Source: Bacilli bacterium
GTDB taxonomy: Bacteria; Bacillota_I; Bacilli_A; RF39; UBA660
DNA: 9,172 nucleotides
Assembly (NCBI GenBank): GCA_900751815.1
Contig: CAADST010000066.1
Span: 1 to 9,172, forward strand
Reading direction: 5' to 3'
The notes under the pieces are model-generated. The model ran no database searches and was not told where the DNA came from. It saw nothing but the letters and a program-made list of their open reading frames with translations. This document shows, piece after piece, positions 1 to 6,029 of the stretch (within the stretch, counting starts at the first letter, position 1; each line of letters opens with the position of its first letter). The position numbers and the translations under genes were made by a program.

Positions 1-1
1 A

Positions 2-469
2 GGAAATGGTTCTACACAAGCTGATACTATGACTGGTACAGTTGAATTTACTGCAGGTACTGGTACTGCTGCTCAAACAGAATTCTGCTATACTGCAGCA
101 CTTGCATGGAATAGTGCAACACCAAGTGATTTTGTTGATACTGGTTCTGCAAAAGATGATTTAACATTAACTGTTACTAAAAAAACTGGATGGAATGGTA
201 GTGGATATGATACTACAACAACTATTTGGGATAATGTAGATATTACAACATCTGATTTAAGAGCAAATTTCACAAATATTCCAACAGCTACTGGTAGTGC
301 AGAATATACTCATAGTTTTACTGCAGCAGAAGGCGAAATGGCTAGAGAACAAATTTTAGTTACTGTTAGTTTTTATTTTGATCCAAATAATGATCAAACA
401 GATAATGCTGGTAAAACTTTAACTGGAACATTAACATTTACCAAAGCAACTTGTCCAAGTGAACCTTAG
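2..469 (+). CDS. TasA/CalY-like secreted surface protein, 3' part (5' end outside window)
   Basis: The reading frame is open from base 2 to the TAG at 467-469, so the true start lies upstream; the ATG at 29 is internal. The visible 155 residues align along their whole length with the next gene product, sharing ADTMTGTVEFTAGTGT, EFCY, WNSATPSDFVDTG, DLTLTVTK, REQILVT and NAGKTLTGTLT, so it is a tandem paralogue. By homology to that neighbour, which has a SipW-type signal, it is probably a secreted beta-rich fibre or matrix protein. Two cysteines are visible, one in the FCY motif and one five residues from the C-terminal Thr-Cys-Pro-Ser-Glu-Pro end; both have counterparts in the neighbour, which suggests a disulfide. 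A terminator follows at 522-551. Family assignment is inferred from the neighbour; function is unproven. Confidence 0.72.
   Translation, partial: GNGSTQADTMTGTVEFTAGTGTAAQTEFCYTAALAWNSATPSDFVDTGSAKDDLTLTVTKKTGWNGSGYDTTTTIWDNVDITTSDLRANFTNIPTATGSAEYTHSFTAAEGEMAREQILVTVSFYFDPNNDQTDNAGKTLTGTLTFTKATCPSEP
19..68 (+). repeat. 50-nt direct repeat, copy 1
   Basis: Bases 19-68 are identical to bases 816-865, at the same codon positions of the two paralogous surface genes. Flanking sequence is similar but diverged. The repeat could support recombination between the genes. Confidence 0.85.
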
Positions 470-521
470 GAAGCAAAATATTTTACAAGTTAAATAAATG
501 TTAAAAAAATAAAAAAATATT

Positions 522-551
522 AAAAAAGAGTTGATTTAAAACTCTTTTTTT
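522..551 (+). terminator. Intrinsic terminator after the first surface gene
   Basis: An 11-bp perfect stem (522-532 with 540-550) has a 7-nt loop and a run of seven T at 545-551. Only GAGTT/AACTC gives strength beyond A/T pairs. It lies 53 nt after the stop at 469. Confidence 0.75.
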
Positions 552-559
552 GCTAATAT
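531..559 (+). promoter_or_regulatory. Possible promoter of the second surface gene, overlapping the terminator
   Basis: TTGATT at 531-536 and TAATAT at 554-559 are separated by 17 nt. Each matches the sigma-A consensus at four of six bases. If used, transcription would start near 566, inside the ribosome site of the gene at 586. The -35 would lie in the terminator stem-loop. The alternative is read-through from upstream. Confidence 0.3.
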
Positions 560-585
560 TAGAATAGAGGAGGAGAAAAAAGAAA

Positions 586-1257
586 ATGGATAACAGAAAA
601 AATACTATTTTACTAACAGTTATTGCAGTAGCAACACTTTTAGTTGCAGTAGTAGGTGCAACATTTGCATATTTCACTGCCCAAGGAGGTGGAACAGCTA
701 CTAATAATATCGAAGTTAAAACTGAAGCAGCAGCAAGTTCATCATTTAGTATTGACAAAAACTTAGCAATACTAGCTAATATGGATAACTTTGCTCAAGG
801 TACTGGTTCTACACGAGCTGATACTATGACTGGTACAGTTGAATTTACTGCAGGTACTGGTACTGGAGCTCAAACTGAATTTTGTTATTCAGCAACAATT
901 GCTTGGAATAGTGCAACACCTAGTGATTTTGTAGATACTGGTGCTCAACAAGAAGATTTAACATTAACTGTTACTAAAAACTCTGGTTGGTCAGGAACTG
1001 ATTATACAACTAAAGGAACTGAAATCTGGACTGATAAAGCCGTAACTACTTCAGCACAAAGAGCTAATTTTACTAAGATTCCAACTACTGCTGATGGAAA
1101 TGATTATATTCATCATATGACTGCTACTGCAGGAAAAACAGTTAGAGAACAAATCTTAGTAACATTATCATTTAATTATTCTGGTACTGTTGATCAAACA
1201 GCAAATGCTGGTAAAACATTAACTGGAACATTAACTTTGAAACAAGAAACTTGTTGA
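586..1257 (+). CDS. TasA/CalY-like secreted surface protein with SipW-type signal peptide
   Basis: A 223-residue protein. Residues 1-6 are charged, 7-27 form a hydrophobic core, and GATFAYF at 24-30 matches the G-T/A-aromatic-A-aromatic-F signature of SipW-dependent signals in TasA and camelysin (CalY); cleavage after Ala28 is likely. The mature part is Thr/Ala/Gly-rich and low in Lys, as expected for an extracellular beta-sandwich or fibre subunit. It has two cysteines: Cys100 in FCY and Cys223, the last residue. The start is supported by AGAGGAGGAG at 566-575, 10 nt upstream. The stop is TGA; reading through it would run into the terminator stem, so UGA is a genuine stop here. No SipW peptidase is in the window. 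A biofilm-matrix or adhesin role is inference from the family; specific function unknown. Confidence 0.78.
   Translation: MDNRKNTILLTVIAVATLLVAVVGATFAYFTAQGGGTATNNIEVKTEAAASSSFSIDKNLAILANMDNFAQGTGSTRADTMTGTVEFTAGTGTGAQTEFCYSATIAWNSATPSDFVDTGAQQEDLTLTVTKNSGWSGTDYTTKGTEIWTDKAVTTSAQRANFTKIPTTADGNDYIHHMTATAGKTVREQILVTLSFNYSGTVDQTANAGKTLTGTLTLKQETC
816..865 (+). repeat. 50-nt direct repeat, copy 2
   Basis: Identical to 19-68. It encodes the residues from Ala78 to about Gly94 of the second surface protein. Confidence 0.85.
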
Positions 1258-1265
1258 GCCTTAAT

Positions 1266-1306
1266 AAAAAGCCTTAAATAATTTAAATAATTTAGGGCTT
1301 TTTTTT
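1266..1306 (+). terminator. Intrinsic terminator after the second surface gene
   Basis: A 14-bp stem (1266-1279 with 1290-1303) with one G-U pair has a GCC/GGC core, a 10-nt loop, and a run of eight T at 1299-1306. It begins 8 nt after the TGA and separates the surface genes from the rimP operon. Confidence 0.88.
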
Positions 1307-1318
1307 ATAAAAAAAGTA

Positions 1319-1327
1319 TGATATAAT
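1319..1327 (+). promoter_or_regulatory. Extended -10 promoter of the rimP-truB operon
   Basis: TGATATAAT is a perfect extended -10 (TGn-TATAAT). The -35 position falls in the T-run of the preceding terminator and shows no good match, which extended -10 promoters tolerate. The predicted start is near 1334, giving a leader of about 54 nt before rimP. Confidence 0.75.
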
Positions 1328-1341
1328 ATATTTGCAAATTT

Positions 1342-1372
1342 AAGTGGGCAGAAAATCCCACTTTTATTATTA
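1342..1372 (+). promoter_or_regulatory. rimP-nusA leader hairpin, candidate NusA-dependent attenuator
   Basis: AAGTGGG at 1342-1348 pairs perfectly with CCCACTT at 1357-1363 around an 8-nt loop. It is followed by TTTTATTATTA, a T-tract broken by A residues. It sits only about 8 nt from the predicted transcript start. A weak terminator in this position regulates nusA by NusA-dependent attenuation in B. subtilis. The hairpin is seen; the regulatory role is inference by position and shape. Confidence 0.6.
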
Positions 1373-1377
1373 GTTAT

Positions 1378-1383
1378 GGAGGT
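1378..1383 (+). promoter_or_regulatory. rimP ribosome binding site (decides the start)
   Basis: GGAGGT lies 4 nt before the ATG at 1388. It falls inside the longer frame opening at ATG 1376, which has no ribosome site of its own, so 1388 is the better start. Confidence 0.75.
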
Positions 1384-1387
1384 GCTT

Positions 1388-1639
1388 ATGCAAGCAAAAT
1401 TAAATAAGTTAAAAGCTGATTTACAAAAAGTATTAGATAAGGAAGAAATTATTGTTGATGATATTTCTTATGAGAAAAAAGGAAAGTTTAATTTCCTAAC
1501 TATTACTTTAGACAAGATCGGTGGTATTGATTTAGATACAATAGTTGCTGCCACTAAAATTGTTGATAAAGTTGTTGATAAGGCTAACATAACTGATGAT
1601 TCCTATATAATGGATGTTGTAAGTAAGGAAAGAGGTTAA
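1388..1639 (+). CDS. rimP: Single-domain ribosome maturation factor RimP (lacks C-terminal domain)
   Basis: RimP assists late 30S subunit assembly in the cytoplasm. The 83 residues fit the RimP N-terminal alpha/beta domain: an N-terminal helix, the strand FNFLTITLDKIGGIDLD (about residues 34-50) equivalent to the family's 'LRVYIDKEGGVTLDD' segment, a helix carrying VDKVVDK, and the strand YIMDVVSKERG where the family has the ...VSSPGLDRPL turn. Usual RimP proteins are about 150 residues with an SH3-like C-terminal domain; this one stops where that domain would begin. nusA starts 3 nt after the stop, so there is no room for a frameshifted remainder. It is first in the operon, the position of ylxS/rimP in B. 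subtilis. The identity rests on position plus the N-domain pattern. Confidence 0.8.
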   Translation: MQAKLNKLKADLQKVLDKEEIIVDDISYEKKGKFNFLTITLDKIGGIDLDTIVAATKIVDKVVDKANITDDSYIMDVVSKERG

Positions 1640-1642
1640 AAA

Positions 1643-2761
1643 ATGGATAGTAAAGAATTAATTAAAGCACTAGATAATCTAGTCGAAGAAAAAAACATTA
1701 GTCCTGATGTCGTATTTGAAGCATTACAGTTAGCTTTGCAAACGGCTTATAAGAAAAACTTTAATTCTAAAACAAATGTTAAAGTAGATATTAACAGAGA
1801 TACTGGAGAAATTAAAGTATATTCTTATTTAGTAGTAGTTGATAAGTATGACGATGGTCACGATGAAGAAGACGAAGAAGGTAATATTAAGCATATTGAA
1901 CCAGTTATAAATAGAGATGCTCAAATATTACTGGAAGATGCCGAAAAGATTGTTCCTGGCATAAAGTTAGGAGAAACAATTGAGCGTGAAGTTACTCCAG
2001 CAGACTTTGGTCGTGTTGCTGCTGGTACTGCTAAACAAGTAGTAATGCAAAAAATAAGAGAAGCTGAAAAGGCTAGTATCATCGATGAATTTGCGGATAA
2101 ACAAGATGAATTAATGCTTGGTATGGTAGCTTTGGAAGATCAAAAGAATTATTATATTGATTTAGGTAGAACAAGAGGAATACTTCCTAAATCAGAAATA
2201 ATTCCCGGAGAAAATATTGTAATGGGTTCAAATATTAGGATTTATGTTACTAAAGTAATTAATGGACCAAAAGGACCTGTAATTAAATTATCAAGAAAGA
2301 ACTTTGGTTTTGTTAAAAGATTATTTGAACATGAAATACCAGAAATAGCAAATGGCACAATTATTATAAATCGTGTTGTTCGTGAAGCGGGAATCCGCTC
2401 TAAAGTTGCTGTTTCATCAATTAATGAAAGAATTGATCCAATTGGTTCATGTATTGGGGAAAAAGGTTCAAGAATCGCCGGAATACTAAAAGAACTAAAT
2501 GGGGAAAAAGTCGATGTAGTGCTATATAATGATGATCCAGTAGAATTTATTAAAAGTGCTATGACTCCTGCTAAAAATATTATTGTAAGTATTCCCGATC
2601 CTTCTAAACATAATGCTTTAGTTATAGTTCCAGAAGAAGAAAAGAAACTAGCTATTGGTAAGTCGGGAAGCAACATTAAACTTGCCAGTCGTCTTACTAA
2701 ATATACTTTAGAACTTACTACTATGGAAGAAATAAATAAACAAGGAAATAGCAATGAATAA
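1643..2761 (+). CDS. nusA: Transcription termination/antitermination factor NusA
   Basis: NusA binds RNA polymerase and nascent RNA to modulate pausing, termination and antitermination. The length of 372 residues equals the short Bacillus form, without the acidic repeats of E. coli NusA. Order: N-terminal RNAP-binding domain (1 to about 150, with VTPADFGRVAAGTAKQVV at 118-134), S1 domain (about 156-220), KH1 with GEKG at 272-275 after DPIGSCIG, and KH2 with GKSG at 339-342 (LAIGKSGSNIKLASRLT). VVREAGIRSKVAV at 245-257 is the conserved S1-KH junction. An acidic insert, YDDGHDEEDEEG at 69-80, interrupts the N-domain relative to B. subtilis. The ribosome site GGAAAGAGG at 1628-1636 lies in the end of rimP. 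NusA may control its own operon through the leader hairpin at 1342. Confidence 0.97.
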   Translation: MDSKELIKALDNLVEEKNISPDVVFEALQLALQTAYKKNFNSKTNVKVDINRDTGEIKVYSYLVVVDKYDDGHDEEDEEGNIKHIEPVINRDAQILLEDAEKIVPGIKLGETIEREVTPADFGRVAAGTAKQVVMQKIREAEKASIIDEFADKQDELMLGMVALEDQKNYYIDLGRTRGILPKSEIIPGENIVMGSNIRIYVTKVINGPKGPVIKLSRKNFGFVKRLFEHEIPEIANGTIIINRVVREAGIRSKVAVSSINERIDPIGSCIGEKGSRIAGILKELNGEKVDVVLYNDDPVEFIKSAMTPAKNIIVSIPDPSKHNALVIVPEEEKKLAIGKSGSNIKLASRLTKYTLELTTMEEINKQGNSNE

Positions 2762-3011
2762 AAAAATACCAATGCGTTCTTGTGTAGTAACTAAAGAGTC
2801 TCTACCTAAAAAAGAACTTATTAGAGTAGTAAGAGATAAAGAAGGAAATGTTACAATTGATCTAACAGGTAAACAAAATGGAAGAGGAGCTTATTTAAAA
2901 AAGGATTTAGATGTAATAAAAAAAGCTAAAAAAAGTAAAATATTAGAAAGAGCTCTAGGAGTAAGTATACCTGATAATATTTATGAGGAATTAGAAAGAA
3001 TGATAAAATAA
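2754..3011 (+). CDS. rnpM: RNase P modulator RnpM (YlxR family)
   Basis: A small basic 85-residue protein of the YlxR family, in its standard place between nusA and infB. Motifs seen: RSCVVTKE near residue 8, PKKELIRVVRD at about 18-28, DLTGKQNGRGAYL at about 36-48 containing the GRGAY signature, followed by a Lys-rich helix. In B. subtilis the protein binds RNase P RNA and dampens its activity in vitro. The ATG overlaps the nusA end by 8 nt, with AAGGAA at 2743-2748 inside nusA as the ribosome site, so translation is probably coupled. The usual next gene ylxQ (L7Ae-like) is absent: infB follows after 28 nt. Confidence 0.9.
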   Translation: MNKKIPMRSCVVTKESLPKKELIRVVRDKEGNVTIDLTGKQNGRGAYLKKDLDVIKKAKKSKILERALGVSIPDNIYEELERMIK

Positions 3012-3039
3012 AAAAATAAAAACGAGAAAGGGTGATTAT

Positions 3040-5160
3040 ATGACAGTTAAAGATTATGCCAAAGATGTGAATTTATCAGTTGCAGAAATTCTAAAAAAAT
3101 GTAAGGAATTAGCTATTAATGTAAATAGTGGAGACGACTTTCTAACTGATGATGATATCATCATGTTAGATAATCTAATCAATTTAATTTCTACTGATGA
3201 AGAAACAACATTTGAAGAAGAAGATGTAATTGATGATAAAGTAGATGAAATACTTGATTCTAGTTCTTTTGATAAAGAAATAAAAGAAAGTATTAAAAAA
3301 GAAAAATTAAAAAAGAAAGATAATAAGGATAATAAAAATGACTTTAATATGCTTAAAAAAGAAATGTATAAGCATAAAAATAAGTTAATGAGTAATAACA
3401 GTACTGATGAATCAATTGTTTTATATAAACAAAACATGACTGTTGGTGAGCTTGCAAATGCTCTAAATGTTAGTGGTACTGATATAATTAAGAAATTAAT
3501 TGGCATGGGTTTAATGGTTAGTATTAATGAACCCCTAGAATTTGAAAATGCAGAAATATTAGCTTTAGATTATGGTAAAACTCTAAAAAGAGAAGAAACT
3601 CAAGATGTATCTAATTTTGAAGAATATGAAATAATTGATAATGAAGAAAATTTAGTTAAAAGACCTCCGATAGTTACAATTATGGGTCATGTTGATCATG
3701 GTAAAACAACACTTCTTGATTATATTAGACATACTCATGTTGTGACACAAGAATTCGGTGGTATTACCCAACATATTGGTGCTTATCAAACAATGTATAA
3801 TGGCGAACTTATAACATTTATTGATACTCCTGGTCATGCCGCATTTACGGAAATGCGCGCACGTGGTGCAAGTGTAACAGATATTGTAATCATTATTGTT
3901 GCGGCAGATGATGGCGTTATGCCTCAGACTAAAGAAGCAATTGATCATGCTAAAGCAGCAAATGTACCAATAATTGTTGCTGTTAATAAAATAGATAAAA
4001 AAGATGCTAATATAGATCGAGTACTAACAGAAATGAATGAAGCAGGTATTACACCTGAGGCTTGGGGAGGAGATACACCATTTATTAATATTTCTGCTCA
4101 TACTGGTGAAGGTATTGATCTTCTTTTAGAAACTATTCTAACTGTTGCCGAATTAGAAAACTTAAGAGCAAATCCTAATCGTTATGCATCTGGTGCTGTA
4201 ATTGAATCCCGTGTTGATAAAAATGTCGGTGGTGTTGCATCATTCTTAATTCAAAATGGAACTCTTAGAATCGGCGACCCAATAGTTGTAGGCACAAGCT
4301 ATGCAAAAGTGCGTACTATGAAAAATGATCGTGGAGAATCTATTGCTCAAGCAGGTCCTTCAACTCCAGTAGAAATTACAGGTTTAACTAAAAACCCATC
4401 TGCGGGAGATAAATTCATGGCTTTTGAAACTGAAGCGGAAGCTAAAAGTATTGCAGAAAAAAGAGAAAGACTTGTTAAACTTAATGAAGGTAAACAAAAA
4501 GGTATTTCTCTAGATGATTTATTTAATAACATTAATGCTGGGGATAAAGAAATAAACATCTTGCTTAAAGCAGATGTCCGTGGCTCTGAAGAAGCGGTTC
4601 GTTCATCCTTAGAAAAAATAACTACTAACGAGGTCAAAGTAAATGTTATTCGTAGTGGTATCGGTGCTATTAGTGAATCAGATGTAATTCTAGCTAGTGC
4701 CTCAAATGCTATAATCATTGGCTTTAATGTTGTAGCAAGCACTAATGCTAAAGAACTAGCTAAAGATAAAAATATTGAAATAAGACTTTATACCATTATC
4801 TATAAATTAGTTGAAGATGTTGAATCTGCTATTAATGGTTTACTTGACCCAGTATATGAAGAAAAAGCCCTTGGTTCAGCAGAAATCAGAAAAATATTTA
4901 AATTCTCTAAAATTGGTAATATCGCTGGTGTTTATGTAACTGATGGTCTAATTAAAAGTAATGCTTTAGCTCGTGTTATTCGTGATGGTATAATTATTGC
5001 TAGTGATGATTCTATAAAATCACTTCAAAGAGAAAAAGATAGTGTTAAAGAAGTTAAAAAAGGTTATGAATGTGGAATAACTCTAGAAAAGTTCAATGAC
5101 TTTAAAGAAGGCGATATTATTGAAGCTTATGAAATGATTGAGGTACCACATGAAAAATAA
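3040..5160 (+). CDS. infB: Translation initiation factor IF-2
   Basis: A GTPase that brings fMet-tRNA to the 30S subunit and promotes 50S joining. At 706 residues it is close to the B. subtilis protein. An IF2_N module at about 1-45 (VKDYAKDVNLSVAEILKKCK) is followed by a Lys/Asp/Glu-rich linker (about 55-125) and a second IF2_N module at about 131-180 (MTVGELANALNVSGTDIIKK). The GTPase motifs are complete: G1 GHVDHGKTT at 216-224, G2 GGITQHIGAY, G3 DTPGH at 262-266, G4 NKID at 316-319, G5 SAH from 352. Domains II, III and the fMet-tRNA-binding C-terminal domain follow to the end. The ribosome site AAAGGGTGA lies at 3027-3035. The linker is shorter and less repetitive than in E. coli. Confidence 0.98.
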   Translation: MTVKDYAKDVNLSVAEILKKCKELAINVNSGDDFLTDDDIIMLDNLINLISTDEETTFEEEDVIDDKVDEILDSSSFDKEIKESIKKEKLKKKDNKDNKNDFNMLKKEMYKHKNKLMSNNSTDESIVLYKQNMTVGELANALNVSGTDIIKKLIGMGLMVSINEPLEFENAEILALDYGKTLKREETQDVSNFEEYEIIDNEENLVKRPPIVTIMGHVDHGKTTLLDYIRHTHVVTQEFGGITQHIGAYQTMYNGELITFIDTPGHAAFTEMRARGASVTDIVIIIVAADDGVMPQTKEAIDHAKAANVPIIVAVNKIDKKDANIDRVLTEMNEAGITPEAWGGDTPFINISAHTGEGIDLLLETILTVAELENLRANPNRYASGAVIESRVDKNVGGVASFLIQNGTLRIGDPIVVGTSYAKVRTMKNDRGESIAQAGPSTPVEITGLTKNPSAGDKFMAFETEAEAKSIAEKRERLVKLNEGKQKGISLDDLFNNINAGDKEINILLKADVRGSEEAVRSSLEKITTNEVKVNVIRSGIGAISESDVILASASNAIIIGFNVVASTNAKELAKDKNIEIRLYTIIYKLVEDVESAINGLLDPVYEEKALGSAEIRKIFKFSKIGNIAGVYVTDGLIKSNALARVIRDGIIIASDDSIKSLQREKDSVKEVKKGYECGITLEKFNDFKEGDIIEAYEMIEVPHEK
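5140..5144 (+). promoter_or_regulatory. rbfA ribosome binding site inside infB
   Basis: GAGGT lies 5 nt before the ATG at 5150. It supports that ATG over the in-frame TTG at 5138, which overlaps this site and has no ribosome site of its own. Confidence 0.65.
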
Positions 5161-5485
5161 AAAAATAAAAAGAATTGAATCAGATATCTTAAGATATTTA
5201 AGTGATATAATAGCTAATGAGGCAAATGATGAACTTCTAAAAACTCTTACAATAACTGCTATAGATTTATCTACAGACTTAAGTTATTGTAAAGTCTACT
5301 ATACTTCTTTATCTAATTTAGATAAAAAAGCATTAGATAAAGAAGTAAATGAAGCTTCATCATTCCTAAGAGGAAAATTGAGTGATGCATTAGATATTAG
5401 ACATACACCAATATTAAAATTTATCTATGATGAATCACTTGATTATGAAAAAAGAATTGAGGAAATTATTGATTCATTAAATTAA
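5150..5485 (+). CDS. rbfA: 30S ribosome-binding factor A
   Basis: RbfA is a single KH-type protein that binds the pre-30S subunit near the 16S 5' end and aids cold adaptation and late maturation. The 111-residue product shows the family pattern: an N-terminal basic helix KKIKRIESDILRYLSDII, the strand LTITAIDLSTDLSYCKVYY (family: 'TVTDVEVSPDLSHAKVYV'), a helix with LRGKLSDALDIRHTPILKF (family: 'LRRELGKRLRLRYTPELRF'), and a C-terminal helix RIEEIIDSL. It overlaps the end of infB by 11 nt, indicating coupled translation. Position after infB is standard. Confidence 0.95.
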   Translation: MKNKKIKRIESDILRYLSDIIANEANDELLKTLTITAIDLSTDLSYCKVYYTSLSNLDKKALDKEVNEASSFLRGKLSDALDIRHTPILKFIYDESLDYEKRIEEIIDSLN

Positions 5486-5501
5486 AGGGGGAATAAATTT
5501 T

Positions 5502-6029
5502 ATGCTTAAAATAATTACTGAAGAGTTACCAGAAAAAGATTATAATACTATGTATCAAACATATTATAAATTCTTTTTATCAATGGATGGCTTCCTAGCG
5601 GATAAAATATTTAAAAACTCACCAAAAAATCCTATTAGAAAATCTGCATTTAATGCTCTAGATTCCATCCATAATGATAATACAGCTTTCTATTTATATT
5701 ATCTTTATGATAATCTAATATCTTTTGGTAGAGTATACCATCATGATAATATCTTACATCTTGGTGAAATACTTTTCACCCAAGATGAAGATAAAGCATT
5801 TGTAATTGATTTAATACTCCAAGAATTAGAATTATTTGCTAATTCCAATAATTATACAACTTTAGAAATAGAAATACCTAAAGGTAATAGTGATCTTATA
5901 AATCTGGCTTTAAATCAAGGTTATGATTTTGTCAAAGAAAATCCTGAAACGGCAGCTATATTTAAAACCTATGTATTATATAAGGATATTTATGAACGGA
6001 CTAATAGTAGTAAACAAAGAAGAGGGTAA
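5502..6029 (+). CDS. GNAT-like protein of unknown substrate (degenerate acetyl-CoA motif)
   Basis: A 175-residue protein between rbfA and truB that I cannot name. The secondary-structure pattern resembles a GNAT acetyltransferase: helical N-terminal region (10-55), paired strands TAFYLYYLYD and LISFGRVY (61-79), strand LHLGEILFTQ (85-94), helix FVIDLILQELELFANSNN (100-117), strand TTLEIEIP (119-126), helix LINLALNQGYDFVKE (132-146) and a final strand TYVLYKDI (156-163). The ALNQGYDFV element is the usual GNAT 'lGF' region. The Q/RxxGxG/A acetyl-CoA loop expected near residues 94-100 is not there (QDEDKA instead), so catalytic activity is doubtful. Ribosome site AAAGGGGG at 5484-5491. It overlaps truB by 38 nt in another frame, so it is firmly part of the operon. 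Confidence 0.6.
   Translation: MLKIITEELPEKDYNTMYQTYYKFFLSMDGFLADKIFKNSPKNPIRKSAFNALDSIHNDNTAFYLYYLYDNLISFGRVYHHDNILHLGEILFTQDEDKAFVIDLILQELELFANSNNYTTLEIEIPKGNSDLINLALNQGYDFVKENPETAAIFKTYVLYKDIYERTNSSKQRRG
5982..5986 (+). promoter_or_regulatory. truB ribosome binding site (decides the start)
   Basis: AAGGA lies 5 nt before the ATG at 5992. The longer frame opening at 5923 reads through coding sequence of the upstream gene and adds residues unlike TruB; TruB homology starts at MNGLIVVNK. Confidence 0.7.

Noticed and set aside
1255..1257. UGA read as tryptophan (mycoplasma code)
   Set aside because: Read-through would only add nine residues into the terminator stem; all tryptophans in the window are TGG, and the conserved terminal Cys lies just before it.
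1376..1387. Upstream ATG start for rimP at 1376
   Set aside because: Its codons contain the GGAGGT ribosome site of the ATG at 1388 and it has no ribosome site of its own.
1600..1660. Frameshift that removed the RimP C-terminal domain
   Set aside because: nusA begins 3 nt after the rimP stop and no frame contains RimP C-domain sequence, so the short form is the gene as it stands.
2242..2772. Long minus-strand frames opposite nusA, infB and the surface gene (for example 2242-2772, 3054-3506, 4347-4742, 7402-7755)
   Set aside because: They lie opposite well identified genes, show biased composition from the complementary codons, and have no recognisable domains.
5138..5149. TTG start for rbfA at 5138
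   Set aside because: It overlaps the GAGGT site that serves the ATG at 5150, and RbfA similarity begins after that ATG.
5203..5211. Perfect TGATATAAT inside rbfA as an internal promoter
   Set aside because: It encodes ordinary RbfA residues, has no -35 at a usable distance, and such matches are expected by chance in AT-rich coding DNA.
5923..5991. Longer N-terminus for TruB from 5923
   Set aside because: These 23 residues come from the alternative frame of the upstream gene; TruB homology and a ribosome site both point to 5992.
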